A stretch of DNA of 64,000 bases from Pseudomonadota bacterium. Lineage in GTDB: Bacteria > Pseudomonadota > Gammaproteobacteria > Burkholderiales > Burkholderiaceae_C. Positions 24,555-34,386 of this stretch are shown piece by piece (the stretch's first letter is position 1; the number at the start of each line of letters is the position of its first letter). The DNA lies in assembly GCA_018241225.1 (NCBI GenBank), contig JAFEEG010000022.1, forward strand, positions 152,029 through 216,028, read 5' to 3'. The notes below the pieces were generated by a model. It was not told the DNA's origin. It saw only the letters and a program-made list of their open reading frames with translations, and made no database searches. Both the position numbers and the translations under genes were made by a program.

Positions 24555-26273
24555 ATGAATACGGGCCCATTCGTCATGATCCGCGTCTCCGAACTCAAGC
24601 TTCCGCTCGACCACGCGCCCGAAGCCCTTTTGCAGGGTGTAGCCGGCGTTCTGGGTCTCACTCCCGCCGACATTGCCGCGCACGCGGTCCACAAGCGCAG
24701 CTTCGACGCGCGCAAGGCCGAGCTCATCCAGGTCTACATCGTCGATGTGCAGCTAGCCGACCCTTCGCGCGAAGCCGCGGTGCTGGCCCGCAACAAGCCG
24801 CATGTGCAGGCCGCGCCCGACATGGCCTATCACTTCGTGGCGCAGGCGGGCGCAACGCCCGAACCTCGCCCCGTAGTGGTGGGGTTCGGCCCCTGCGGAA
24901 TCTTTGCGGCGCTGCTGCTGGCGCAGATGGGCCTCAAGCCCATCGTGCTGGAGCGCGGCAAGGCCGTGCGCGAGCGCACCAAGGACACCTGGGGCCTGTG
25001 GCGCCGCAAGGAGCTGCAGCCCGAATCGAACGTGCAGTTCGGCGAAGGCGGCGCCGGCACCTTCTCCGACGGCAAGCTCTACAGCCAGATCAAGGACCCG
25101 CGCCACCTGGGCCGCAAGGTGCTCCAGGAATTCGTGAAGTCCGGTGCGCCCGAAGAAATCCTCTGGGAAGCGCACCCGCACATCGGCACCTTCCGCCTGG
25201 TGAAGATGGTGGAGAACATGCGCGCCGAGATCGAGTCGCTGGGCGGCGAGATCCGCTTCTCGCACAAAGTGACCGACATCCGGGTGGAGAACGGCCACCT
25301 GCGCGGCCTGACGGTGCTCGACCAGGCCACGGGGCGCACCGAAGAACTGCGCACCGACCACGCCGTCATTGCGCTGGGCCACAGCGCGCGAGACAGCTTT
25401 GCCATGCTGCACACGCGCGGCGCGCCCATCGAGGCCAAGCCTTTTTCCATCGGCTTTCGCGCCGAGCATCCGCAGGGCCTGATCGACCGGGCGCGCTGGG
25501 GCCGGCATGCAGGCCATCCTGCCCTGGGCGCGGCCGAGTACCGGCTGGTGCACCACGCCAGCAACGGGCGCTCGGTCTACAGCTTCTGCATGTGCCCGGG
25601 CGGCACGGTGGTGGCCGCCACCAGCGAGCCCAACCGCGTGGTGACCAACGGCATGAGCCAGTATTCGCGCAACGAGCGCAACGCCAACGCCGGCATCGTG
25701 GTTGGCATCGACCCAAGCGACTTTCCAACCGACTACCAGAACCTCGACCTGCCGCCCGAATTGCTCGAGCAGGCACAGGGCAAGCCGCATCCGCTGGGCG
25801 GCATCGAGCTGCAGCGCAGGCTCGAATCGCATGCCTTCGTGCTGGGCGGCGGCGACTACTGCGCACCGGGCCAGCTGGTGGGCGACTTCGTGGCCGGACG
25901 GCCGTCCAAGGAGTTCGGCCAGGTGCAGCCCAGCTACAAGCCCGGCGTGTTGCTGGGCGACCTGCACGGCGCCCTGCCCGACTACGCCATTGCCGCGATG
26001 CGCGAGGCATTCCCGGCCTTCGGCCGCAAGATCACCGGCTTTGACCGGCACGACGCGGTGCTGACGGGTGTTGAAACCCGCACCTCGTCGCCTATCCGCA
26101 TTGCGCGCGACGGCGAAACGCTGCAATGCCCCGGCATCGCAGGCCTATACCCGGCTGGCGAAGGCGCCGGCTACGCGGGCGGCATCCTGTCGGCCGGCGT
26201 GGATGGCATCAAGGCGGCCGAGGCCGTGGCCCGGCAGATGCTGGGCGCGGGCATGGTCGAGGAAGCGGCGTGA
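24555..26273 (+). CDS. FAD-dependent oxidoreductase, COG2509 family
   Basis: The 572-residue protein has the dinucleotide loop VVVGFGPCGIFAALLLAQMG, the conserved NVQFGEGGAGTFSDGKL stretch, FCMCPGGTVVAATSE and a C-terminal FAD motif LYPAGEGAGYAGGILSAG. This is the uncharacterised COG2509 flavoprotein family, widely conserved and of unknown substrate; homologues carry NAD(P)/FAD-dependent dehydrogenase labels. The cysteine pair in FCMCPGG may be redox active. An ATG at 24576 (MIRVSELKLPLDH) is an equally good start and matches the conserved N-terminus better. Its stop overlaps the YhhQ-type gene start (GTGA). Confidence 0.88.
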   Translation: MNTGPFVMIRVSELKLPLDHAPEALLQGVAGVLGLTPADIAAHAVHKRSFDARKAELIQVYIVDVQLADPSREAAVLARNKPHVQAAPDMAYHFVAQAGATPEPRPVVVGFGPCGIFAALLLAQMGLKPIVLERGKAVRERTKDTWGLWRRKELQPESNVQFGEGGAGTFSDGKLYSQIKDPRHLGRKVLQEFVKSGAPEEILWEAHPHIGTFRLVKMVENMRAEIESLGGEIRFSHKVTDIRVENGHLRGLTVLDQATGRTEELRTDHAVIALGHSARDSFAMLHTRGAPIEAKPFSIGFRAEHPQGLIDRARWGRHAGHPALGAAEYRLVHHASNGRSVYSFCMCPGGTVVAATSEPNRVVTNGMSQYSRNERNANAGIVVGIDPSDFPTDYQNLDLPPELLEQAQGKPHPLGGIELQRRLESHAFVLGGGDYCAPGQLVGDFVAGRPSKEFGQVQPSYKPGVLLGDLHGALPDYAIAAMREAFPAFGRKITGFDRHDAVLTGVETRTSSPIRIARDGETLQCPGIAGLYPAGEGAGYAGGILSAGVDGIKAAEAVARQMLGAGMVEEAA

Positions 26274-26842
26274 CGCAGGCCGTGCAGACCTTTGCACAAC
26301 CGACCAAGGCCCAGTTCGGCCAGGGCATCGCGGCCATGGTGGCGGTGGTCCTGGCCTCCAACTACCTGGTGCAGTTTCCCATCAACGACTGGCTCACCTG
26401 GGGCGCGTTCAGCTACCCGGTGGCCTACCTGGTCAGCGACCTGCTCAACCGGCGCTTCGGCCCCGGCCTGGCGCGCCGCGTGGCCTGGCTGGGCTTTGCC
26501 GTGGCGGTGGCCGCTTCGCTGACGCTCGCGCCGGCACGCGTCGCGGCGGCCTCGGGCCTGGCCTTCATTGCATCGCAGCTGCTGGACATCGGCCTGTTTC
26601 ACCGCCTGCGCCGCGGCGCCTGGTGGCGCGCGCCGCTGGTGGCCACGGTGATTGCGGCGGTGCTCGACAGCATCGTGTTCTGGGGCATCGCCTTTGCAGG
26701 CACCGAAGGCCCGTGGATCACCTGGGCGCTGGGCGACCTGGGCGTGAAACTGGCCGTGGGCGTGTTCATGCTGCTGCCCTTCCGGCTGCTCATCGGCCGC
26801 CTGCCAGCCGCCGACAGCAAGGCGCGCGCAGGCACGGCCTGA
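26270..26842 (+). CDS. yhhQ: YhhQ/VUT-family transporter, putative queuosine-precursor permease
   Basis: The 190-residue membrane protein has about five or six hydrophobic segments: AAMVAVVLASNYLVQF, WGAFSYPVAYLVSDLLNRRFG (shortened here), VAVAASLTLAPARVAAASG, LLDIGLFHRLRR and VDSIVFWGIAF-like regions. YhhQ (DUF165) imports 7-cyano-7-deazaguanine or its aminomethyl form for queuosine synthesis. The GTG at 26270 overlaps the COG2509 stop, has GGAAG upstream, and includes all membrane segments; ATG candidates farther in would cut the first one. Family assignment is good; the exact precursor transported is inferred. Confidence 0.82.
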   Translation: MTQAVQTFAQPTKAQFGQGIAAMVAVVLASNYLVQFPINDWLTWGAFSYPVAYLVSDLLNRRFGPGLARRVAWLGFAVAVAASLTLAPARVAAASGLAFIASQLLDIGLFHRLRRGAWWRAPLVATVIAAVLDSIVFWGIAFAGTEGPWITWALGDLGVKLAVGVFMLLPFRLLIGRLPAADSKARAGTA

Positions 26843-26890
26843 GCACAATCCGACCAACCCATTTCTTTTCCGTTTCTCCCTGGTACCCCG

Positions 26891-27811
26891 ATGACCGACA
26901 CCAACGAGATCGCCGCATCCAGCACCGCTGCGCCGGCCGCCCCCGAAGCAACGCAAGCGACGCCCGCCGCCGCACCTGACGCAATCGCCGAACAGGCATC
27001 GACCGATGCGGCATCCGCAGCGCCGGGCCAGGCGCGCAAGCCGCGCCGCCGTGGCGGCAAGAACAGGGGCGGCAACAAGGCTGGCGCCCAAGGTGGCACC
27101 CAGGCCGCGGCCGCGCCCGATGCAAACGCAGCCCCCGCCAAGACGGGCAAGGGCAAGGGCAAGGACCAGGGCAAGGCGCGCACGCCGCATCCGGTGCTGG
27201 AAAAACTCTTCGAGCTGTACCCCGGCCTGTTCGGTGCGCGCTTCCTGCCGCTCAAGCGCGGCGTGTACGAAGAGTTGGTAACGCGCCACCCGGACGTCTT
27301 CAAGCCCGAAGACCTGAAGCTGGCCATGGGCCTGCATGCGCGCTCCACCCGCTACCTGGAAAGCGTGGCCGCCGGCCACCCACGTCACGACCTGGAAGGC
27401 CAGGTGGTGGAGCCGATGGCGCCCGAGCATGTGCACCACGCCATTCTTGAACTGTACCGCCGCCGCCAGATGCGCACGCCCGAGGAAGCGCGCGACGACC
27501 TGCGCGCCCAGACCGTGACGCGCATTGCACGCGCCATCGACGCCTCGGGCCTGCCGCGCGAAGACTACGCGGTGCTGGTGCGCTCGCGCGATGCCGGCAT
27601 CAACGCCATCGTCGACGAAGCGCTGGCCTCGCTGGCCGGCCAGGATGCCAAGGCCGAGGCCCTGCTGCGCGCCTTCGAGGCCAGCGGCAAGAGCGAGCAG
27701 GAATTTGCCGAGATGTATGGCATGAAGCACGGCGAGGTGGTGCGCACGCTGCAGCGCGCACGCACGGCGCGGCAAGTGCCGGCCGCGCAGGCCACGGCTT
27801 CGGCCGACTGA
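26891..27811 (+). CDS. proQ: ProQ/FinO-family RNA chaperone
   Basis: The 306-residue protein has a disordered Ala/Pro-rich N-terminus (1-100) with basic patches RKPRRRGGKNRGGNKAG and KGKGKDQGKAR, then a FinO/ProQ domain at about 103-205: PHPVLEKLFELYPGLFG, FLPLKRGVYEEL and STRYLESVAAGHPRHDLEG. A C-terminal helical tail follows. ProQ proteins bind structured RNAs and small RNAs, acting as post-transcriptional matchmakers. This one is larger than E. coli ProQ (232), mainly in the N-terminal extension. A strong bidirectional terminator separates it from htpX. The symbol is by family, not tested function. Confidence 0.9.
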   Translation: MTDTNEIAASSTAAPAAPEATQATPAAAPDAIAEQASTDAASAAPGQARKPRRRGGKNRGGNKAGAQGGTQAAAAPDANAAPAKTGKGKGKDQGKARTPHPVLEKLFELYPGLFGARFLPLKRGVYEELVTRHPDVFKPEDLKLAMGLHARSTRYLESVAAGHPRHDLEGQVVEPMAPEHVHHAILELYRRRQMRTPEEARDDLRAQTVTRIARAIDASGLPREDYAVLVRSRDAGINAIVDEALASLAGQDAKAEALLRAFEASGKSEQEFAEMYGMKHGEVVRTLQRARTARQVPAAQATASAD

Positions 27812-27834
27812 CACCCGCGCAGCAGACGGGCAAG

Positions 27835-27862
27835 AAAAAAGCCGGCCTCGGGCCGGCTTTTC
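27835..27862. terminator. Bidirectional terminator between proQ and htpX
   Basis: GCCGGCC (27841-27847) and GGCCGGC (27851-27857) form a stem with a TCG loop, flanked by AAAAAA on one side and TTTTCTT on the other, so both convergent genes can terminate here. Confidence 0.92.
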
Positions 27863-27884
27863 TTGCTTTGGGGCCCTGCCCCGA

Positions 27885-28760
27885 TCAGCGTGCGTTTTGC
27901 AGCGCCGCAATGCGCTCTTCGATCGGCGGGTGCGTGGAGAACAGCTTGCCGATGCCGCCGGTGATGCCCATGGCTGCCACCGACTTTGGCAGTTCGCCCG
28001 CCGGCAGGCCGCCCAGACGCGCCAGGGCGTTGACCATGGGCTGGCGCTGGCCGCCCATGAGCTCGACCGAGCCGGCGTCGGCGCGGAACTCGCGCTGGCG
28101 GGAGAACCAGGCCACCACGATGGCGGCGGCAAAGCCCAGCACGATGTCCAGCACCACGGTGGTGATCATGTAGCCGATGCCGGGGCCGCTGCTGCGGTCG
28201 TCGCCACGGCGCAGGAAGCTGTCGACCGCGTAGCCGATCACGCGCGAGAGGAACACGACGAAGGTGTTCATCACGCCCTGGATCAGCGTCATGGTGACCA
28301 TATCGCCGTTGGCGATGTGCGCAACCTCGTGGCCGATGACGGCCTCGACCTCGTCGCGCGTCATGTTCTGCAGCAGGCCGGTGGACACCGCGACCAGCGC
28401 CGAGTTCTTGAAGGCGCCTGTGGCGAAGGCGTTGGGCTCACCTTCGAAGATGCCCACCTCGGGCATGCCGATGCCGGCGCGGTCGGCGAACCTCTTGACC
28501 GTGCCAACGATCCAGGCCTCGTCGGGGGTCTGGGGGTTGTCGATCATGTGCAGGCCCGAGGTCCACTTGGCCATGGGCTTGCTGATGAGCAGCGAGATGA
28601 TCGCGCCGCCAAAGCCCATGATCAGGGCAAAGCCCAGCAGCGCGCCGAGGTTCAACCCGTTGGCCGTCAGGTAGCGGTTGACGCCCAGCAGGCTGGCGAC
28701 GATGCCCAGCACAGCGACCACCAGGACGTTGGTCAGGACGAACAGAAGAATGCGTTTCAA
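27885..28760 (-). CDS. htpX: Protease HtpX
   Basis: HtpX is an inner-membrane M48B zinc metalloprotease that removes misfolded membrane proteins together with FtsH. The 291-residue protein has two N-terminal membrane spans (about 5-25 and 38-58), NAFATG, the zinc motif HEVAH (His144, Glu145, His148), two more spans (about 155-175 and 195-215) and the third ligand in [14 protein letters not shown]. The tail [15 protein letters not shown] is typical. Length equals the family norm. Envelope-stress regulation is expected but no operator is visible. It is the second M48 enzyme in this window. Confidence 0.97.
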   Translation of the reverse strand: MKRILLFVLTNVLVVAVLGIVASLLGVNRYLTANGLNLGALLGFALIMGFGGAIISLLISKPMAKWTSGLHMIDNPQTPDEAWIVGTVKRFADRAGIGMPEVGIFEGEPNAFATGAFKNSALVAVSTGLLQNMTRDEVEAVIGHEVAHIANGDMVTMTLIQGVMNTFVVFLSRVIGYAVDSFLRRGDDRSSGPGIGYMITTVVLDIVLGFAAAIVVAWFSRQREFRADAGSVELMGGQRQPMVNALARLGGLPAGELPKSVAAMGITGGIGKLFSTHPPIEERIAALQNAR

Positions 28761-28795
28761 GTTGGAATCTCCGTGGAGCTGCTTGTGTGTGCCGC

Positions 28796-29629
28796 TCAGA
28801 TGGGGGCCGGGCGGCCCGCTTCAAGCTGGGCGGGATTGCAGGACCGGGCGGGTTGTTCTTTCTTCTTCAAGTCCTGCGGAGGGCGAAATACCTCGGAATC
28901 ATCATAAAAGGAAAAGTTCTCGCTTTCGGGGCTCCACCCGGGGATTCCCATGACCGGCAGCGGCGTGAAGGGCTTGCCGGCAAGCCACTCTGGCGCCAGG
29001 GCCTTTTCACTGGCCAGCCCGTCGAAGTCGGCACTCGCATCCCACATCCCTTGCGGCAGCACCAGCACATGCGCCGTCAGGTTCTTACGGGGCGAGACGG
29101 TCAACTTCTCGAGCAAGGCATGGCCGAAGACCACGACGCGTGCCCGCGCCCACAGCGACCTGTGCGTGACGAACAACGCCCGCCAGTCGTGCACCAGCAG
29201 CGCCCGCCAGATTTCCGGCGGCGCCGACAGCAACGCACCGTTCTCGTCGAGCAGCGTGAGCGCATCGCGCAACGGACCACGCCGCGCGCCGACGCCCTGG
29301 CTGGCGATCTGCTCGGCCTGCAGTTCGTTGAGCCGCCGCTTGATTTGCGCATGGCGCAGCCAGACCAAGCCATTGAACAGGTCGTGCAGGTTGTGGCGCG
29401 TGGGCACGCTGGCGGTACGCGCGATGAAGGCTTCGTAGGCCTCGCCCTCGGGCGCGCTGTTGCCGGGCACGAAGCGCAGCGCGCCGGCAGCCAGTTCGAT
29501 GGGTGATGGCACGGAGCCCAGGGCTTCGTGTGCCAGCGCGCCGGCTTCAACACGCGCAAAGGGCCGCGAGGCGACGCCGGCATAGGGCGCCCACCACGGC
29601 GCGCCCAGGTCCGGCAACTGCAGGCTCAT
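28796..29629 (-). CDS. DUF3025 domain-containing protein
   Basis: The 277-residue protein matches DUF3025, a family known to me mainly from betaproteobacteria: [48 protein letters not shown] and [10 protein letters not shown] are its conserved blocks. No function is established; there is no signal peptide or membrane segment. The Asp/His-rich blocks could form an active site, but this is speculation. ATG at 29629 overlaps the NYN gene stop (ATGA), so it is coupled to that gene and belongs to the pyrC-NYN-NYN-DUF3025 run. The longer frame to 30259 is a shadow of the NYN gene. Confidence 0.82.
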   Translation of the reverse strand: MSLQLPDLGAPWWAPYAGVASRPFARVEAGALAHEALGSVPSPIELAAGALRFVPGNSAPEGEAYEAFIARTASVPTRHNLHDLFNGLVWLRHAQIKRRLNELQAEQIASQGVGARRGPLRDALTLLDENGALLSAPPEIWRALLVHDWRALFVTHRSLWARARVVVFGHALLEKLTVSPRKNLTAHVLVLPQGMWDASADFDGLASEKALAPEWLAGKPFTPLPVMGIPGWSPESENFSFYDDSEVFRPPQDLKKKEQPARSCNPAQLEAGRPAPI

Positions 29630-30386
29630 GGCAGCACGGGGCCGATGTACTGGACCTTGTTCGGCTGCTTCTCGGGGCTGAGCAGGAAGAGTTCGGGGTG
29701 CTTCTTGAAGAGCTTTTGCGAGCTGCCGCTCTTGCTCAGGAGCTTGGCGCCGCGCAGTCCTTTCACCGCCACGTTGAGCTCGATGCGCTGGCCGCCGCGA
29801 AGCGATGGCACCACCTCGAGGATGCGCAGCACTTCGTCCGGCAGGGCCGGCACGGGCGCCGGCGCAGGAGGCGCCGCGGGCGTGACCTTGCGCTTCTTCA
29901 CCGCGGGCGCGCGCTTCTTGGCCGCTGCCTTCACGCCGGCACTGGCACCACCGCCGGCATGGTGCTGCAGGTCGGTGAACTGGTCGTACACGCCGCGCGT
30001 CTCGTCGCCCGTCTTGCCTTGCTGGCCGATGCCACAGACGCGGCAGCCCTTTTCGCGCAGCCGGATCACCAGCGGCGCGAAGTCGGAATCGGAAGAGACC
30101 AGGTAGATGAGCTGTGGGCGCTCGCTCACGGCCAGGTCCATCGCATCGACCGCGAGTGCAATGTCGGTGCTGTTCTTGCCCGCCGCCAGGTTGACCATGG
30201 GCCGCACGCCCAGGCGCTTGAACAGGCCCTGCTGCTTGAGTGCGGTCTCGGCATTGCAATAGGCGCGGCGCACGTGCAGGTGGCCATGCTCGGCCAGCAC
30301 CTTGTGCACCGCCTGTTCGATCACGTCGGCCGAGACGTTGTCGGCGTCGATGAGCAGCATCACGCGTTCGGCGCGCAGCATGTTGT

Positions 30387-30390
<4 letters not shown>
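29626..30390 (-). CDS. NYN-domain (PIN-like) putative RNase, paralogue 2
   Basis: The 254-residue protein has an N-terminal NYN domain with acidic residues in VMLLIDADNVS (Asp15, Asp17), DIALAVDAMDLA and YLVSSDSDFAPLVIRLREKG, the set that binds divalent metal in PIN-like nucleases. A Lys/Ala/Pro linker (about 150-185) leads to a basic C-terminal domain containing LRGAKLLSKSGSSQKLFKKH, perhaps RNA-binding. It shares this NYN layout with the gene immediately upstream, which it overlaps by 4 nt. A role in RNA turnover is inferred from the family; no partner is identified. Confidence 0.85.
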
Positions 30391-31232
<842 letters not shown>

Positions 31233-31246
31233 CGGTGCGTCCCTCT

Positions 31247-32281
31247 TCAGGCCACCAGCTTCCAGGTCATCTGCTCGCCTCCGGCCAGCGGCTTGACCGT
31301 GGTTTCGCCGTACGGGAGCGTCTCGGGCACGGTCCAGTCTTCGCGCTTGAGCGTGACGATGCCCTGGTTGCGCGGCAGGCCGTAGAAGTCGGCGCCGTGG
31401 AAGCTCGCGAAGCCTTCGAGCTTGTCCAGCTTGCCCACGCTATCGAAGGCCTGGGCATAAAGTTCCATGGCATGCAGCCCGGTGTAGCAGCCGGCGCAGC
31501 CCAGGGCGTGCTCCTTCAGGTGCGCGGCATGCGGTGCGCTGTCAGTGCCCAGGAAGAAACGCGGGCTTCCGCTGGTGGCCGCTTCGACCAGCGCCAGGCG
31601 GTGCCTCTCGCGCTTGAGCACCGGCAGGCAGTAGTAGTGCGGGCGGATGCCACCGGTGAAGATGGCGTTGCGGTTGTACAGCAGGTGGTGCGCGGTGATG
31701 GTGGCGCCGGTGAACTGACCCGCGTCGCGCACGTAGTGGGCACCTTCCTGGGTGGTGAGGTGCTCAAATACCACCTTCAGCTCCGGAAAGTCCCGGCGCA
31801 GCGGAATCATCACCCGCTCGATGAACACCGCCTCGCGATCGAACAGGTCCACAGTGGGATCGGTGACTTCGCCATGCACCAGCAGCAACAGGCCGTGCTT
31901 TTGCATGGCCTCGAGCGTGGCGTAGGTCTTGCGGATGTCGGTCACGCCGGCATCGCTGTTGGTGGTGGCACCGGCCGGGTAGAGCTTGAGTGCCTTCACG
32001 CCAGCCTGCGCAGCTCGGGCGATTTCCTCGGGCGGCAGTTTGTCGGTGAGGTAGAGCGACATCACCGGCTCGAACTTCGTGCCGGCAGGCACGGCATCCA
32101 GGATGCGCTGGCGATAGGCCAGGGCGTGCTCGGCGGTGGTCACCGGCGGCTTGAGGTTGGGCATGATGAGCGCGCGGGAGAACTGAGCGGCGCTGTGCGG
32201 CACCACGGCCTTGAGCGCGTCCCCGTCGCGCACGTGCAGGTGCCAGTCGTCGGGGCGGGTGATGGTGATGGAGTCAGTCAT
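31247..32281 (-). CDS. pyrC: Dihydroorotase PyrC
   Basis: PyrC cyclises N-carbamoyl-aspartate to dihydroorotate in pyrimidine synthesis. The 344-residue class II enzyme has DDWHLHVRDG (zinc His14 and His16), the carbamylated lysine Lys99 in ALKLYPAGAT, LVHGEV and EHLTTQEG for further ligands and LGTDSAPHA with the catalytic aspartate. ATG at 32281 gives the usual MTDSITITRPDDWHLH start. It heads a minus-strand run with two NYN genes and DUF3025. The 219-bp gap upstream holds divergent promoters toward the TRAP genes; no operator or attenuator is clear there. Confidence 0.97.
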   Translation of the reverse strand: MTDSITITRPDDWHLHVRDGDALKAVVPHSAAQFSRALIMPNLKPPVTTAEHALAYRQRILDAVPAGTKFEPVMSLYLTDKLPPEEIARAAQAGVKALKLYPAGATTNSDAGVTDIRKTYATLEAMQKHGLLLLVHGEVTDPTVDLFDREAVFIERVMIPLRRDFPELKVVFEHLTTQEGAHYVRDAGQFTGATITAHHLLYNRNAIFTGGIRPHYYCLPVLKRERHRLALVEAATSGSPRFFLGTDSAPHAAHLKEHALGCAGCYTGLHAMELYAQAFDSVGKLDKLEGFASFHGADFYGLPRNQGIVTLKREDWTVPETLPYGETTVKPLAGGEQMTWKLVA

Positions 32282-32500
32282 GGCCGGGAATTGTCTCACC
32301 CGGCCTACGGGGCCGAGGACCTCGCGTGTGTGGCTGAGCGGGCACACACTTGGTAAAGACCCGATGCACGTTGTGGACACCTCTCATTACCATGTGCCGC
32401 GTGCCTTCCGTGTCGCGGCGCCCCATCTTCGGGATCAGCGCCCGCCTTCCGTGGCGCAAACCCGCCATGGCCTCACCCATCCGTTCCTCTGCCACGCTTC

Positions 32501-33064
32501 ATGCCCCACACTGAAACCGGTGCCAAGCTGGACGCTGCCAGCCCGCTGCCCGAAGAACTCCCAGGCGTCGACGAACCCACCCGCGTGCCCCTGGCCATCG
32601 AGGACTGGGCCACCGTGATCATCATGGGCCTACTGGCCTGCATCACCTTTGCAAATGTGGTGGTGCGCTATTTCACCGACTCGTCCTTTGCATGGACGGA
32701 AGAGTTCTCGGTGTTCCTCATGATCCTGCTGGCCATGGTGGCCGGCTCGGCCGCCGTCGCGCGCGACCGGCACATCCGCATCGAGTACTTTGCAGAAAGC
32801 GGCTCCATGGCCCGGCGCAAGCGCCTGGCGCAGTTTGGCGCGCTGATGGTGGCCGCCCTGTTCTTTCTCATCGCAGGCCTGAGCATCCGCGTGGTGTGGG
32901 ACGACTACCGCTTTGAAGAAACCTCGCCGGGCATCGGCGTGCCGCAGTGGTGGTATTCGGTGTGGCTGCCCATCTGTTCGCTGGCCATTGCGCTGCGCGC
33001 GCTGGGCCTGTTCATTCGCCGCGGGCGCAAGGTCAACGAGAACAACGGCGGCGCACAAGCATGA
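32501..33064 (+). CDS. dctQ: TRAP transporter small permease (DctQ type)
   Basis: The 187-residue protein has an acidic/proline N-terminus and four hydrophobic segments at about 35-55, 70-90, 112-132 and 150-170, with the family motif FAWTEEFSVFLMILLAMVAG. It is the small membrane subunit of a tripartite ATP-independent periplasmic transporter driven by an ion gradient. Its stop overlaps the start of the large subunit (ATGA). With dctM and dctP it forms a complete system; C4-dicarboxylates, sialic acid or aromatic acids are typical ligands, but this one cannot be assigned. The symbol denotes the family role. Confidence 0.92.
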   Translation: MPHTETGAKLDAASPLPEELPGVDEPTRVPLAIEDWATVIIMGLLACITFANVVVRYFTDSSFAWTEEFSVFLMILLAMVAGSAAVARDRHIRIEYFAESGSMARRKRLAQFGALMVAALFFLIAGLSIRVVWDDYRFEETSPGIGVPQWWYSVWLPICSLAIALRALGLFIRRGRKVNENNGGAQA

Positions 33065-34359
33065 TTCCTACGCTTCTGTTCGTCGCCTTTCTGGCGATGA
33101 TGCTCCTGGGCGTTCCGATTGGCGCGGCCCTCGGTCTTGCAGGCGCGGCCTGCATTGCGCTGGCCAATGCCGACGCCCAATGGTTCGGCCTGCTGGCCGT
33201 GCCGCAGAACTTCTACGCGGGCCTGGGCAAGTACCCGCTGCTGGCCATTCCGATGTTCGTGCTGGTGGGCTCGATCTTCGACCGCTCCGGCGTGGCCTCG
33301 CGGCTAGTGAACTTCGCCATTGCCATCGTCGGGCGCGGCCCGGGCATGTTGCCTATGGTGGCCATCCTGGTGGCGATGTTCCTCGGCGGCATCTCGGGCT
33401 CGGGCCCGGCCAACGCGGCCGCCGTGGGCGCGGTGATGATCACGGCGATGTCGCGCGCCGGCTATCCGGCGGCGTATTCGGCCAGCGTGGTGGGCGCGGC
33501 GGCGGCCACCGACATCCTGATTCCGCCCTCGGTTGCCTTCATCGTGTACTCGGTGCTGGTGCCCGGCGCCTCGGTACCGGCGCTGTTCGCCGCCGGCATG
33601 ATCCCCGGCGTGCTGGCCGGCCTGGCGCTGATCGTGCCGGCTGTGTGGATGGCGCGCTCCAACAACATGGGCGCGCTCGAAGCCTCCCTGCCCCGCCCCG
33701 CTTTCTGGAAGAGCTTTCGCGAAGCCACCTGGGGCCTGGCGGCGCCGGTGCTCATCCTGGGCGGCATGCGCGCGGGCTGGTTCACCCCGACCGAGGCCGC
33801 CGTCGTCGCGGTGTTCTACGGACTGTTCGTGGGCATGGTGATCTACCGCACGATCAAGGTGCGCGACCTGTATGTGATCCTGCGCGAAGCGGGCGAGCTG
33901 TCCGCCGTCATCCTTCTGGTGGTGTCGCTGGCGGGCATCTTTGCCTACTCGCTCTCCACGCTGGGCGTGATCGACCCGGTGGCCAAGGCCATCGTCAACT
34001 CGGGCCTGGGCGAATACGGCGTGCTGGCGCTCTTGATCGTGCTGCTGATTACCGTGGGCATGTTCCTGGACGGTGTGTCGATCTTCCTGATCTTCGTGCC
34101 GCTGCTGTGGCCCATCGTGCAGCACTACAACTGGGACCCAGTGTGGTTCGGCGTGATCCTCACGTTGAAGGTGGCGCTGGGTCAGTTCACGCCGCCGCTG
34201 GCGGTGAACCTGATGGTGTCGTGCCGCATCGCCAACGTGCGCATGGAAGAAACCGTGCGCTGGGTCGGCTGGATGCTGTTCGCCATGTTCCTGGTGATGG
34301 TGGGCGTGATCATCTGGCCGCAGCTGGCGCTGTGGCTGCCCCACAAGCTGGGCTACTGA
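33061..34359 (+). CDS. dctM: TRAP transporter large permease (DctM type)
   Basis: The 432-residue protein has about 12 hydrophobic segments and the DctM signatures MMLLGVPIGAALGLAG, FLGGISGSGPANAAAVG, PPSVAFIVYSVL and VALGQFTPPLAVNLMV. It is the transport channel of the TRAP system, in the inner membrane, coupling solute import to sodium or proton entry. ATG at 33061 overlaps the DctQ stop. The receptor gene follows after 27 bp. Length is normal, and nothing is missing. Confidence 0.95.
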   Translation: MIPTLLFVAFLAMMLLGVPIGAALGLAGAACIALANADAQWFGLLAVPQNFYAGLGKYPLLAIPMFVLVGSIFDRSGVASRLVNFAIAIVGRGPGMLPMVAILVAMFLGGISGSGPANAAAVGAVMITAMSRAGYPAAYSASVVGAAAATDILIPPSVAFIVYSVLVPGASVPALFAAGMIPGVLAGLALIVPAVWMARSNNMGALEASLPRPAFWKSFREATWGLAAPVLILGGMRAGWFTPTEAAVVAVFYGLFVGMVIYRTIKVRDLYVILREAGELSAVILLVVSLAGIFAYSLSTLGVIDPVAKAIVNSGLGEYGVLALLIVLLITVGMFLDGVSIFLIFVPLLWPIVQHYNWDPVWFGVILTLKVALGQFTPPLAVNLMVSCRIANVRMEETVRWVGWMLFAMFLVMVGVIIWPQLALWLPHKLGY

Positions 34360-34386
34360 TTTATCCAAAGAGAGGAGACCTGTCCC

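Noticed and set aside
26171-28132. 653-codon minus frame opposite proQ and yhhQ
   Set aside because: It is antisense to three well-supported genes and low complexity; a terminator lies inside it.
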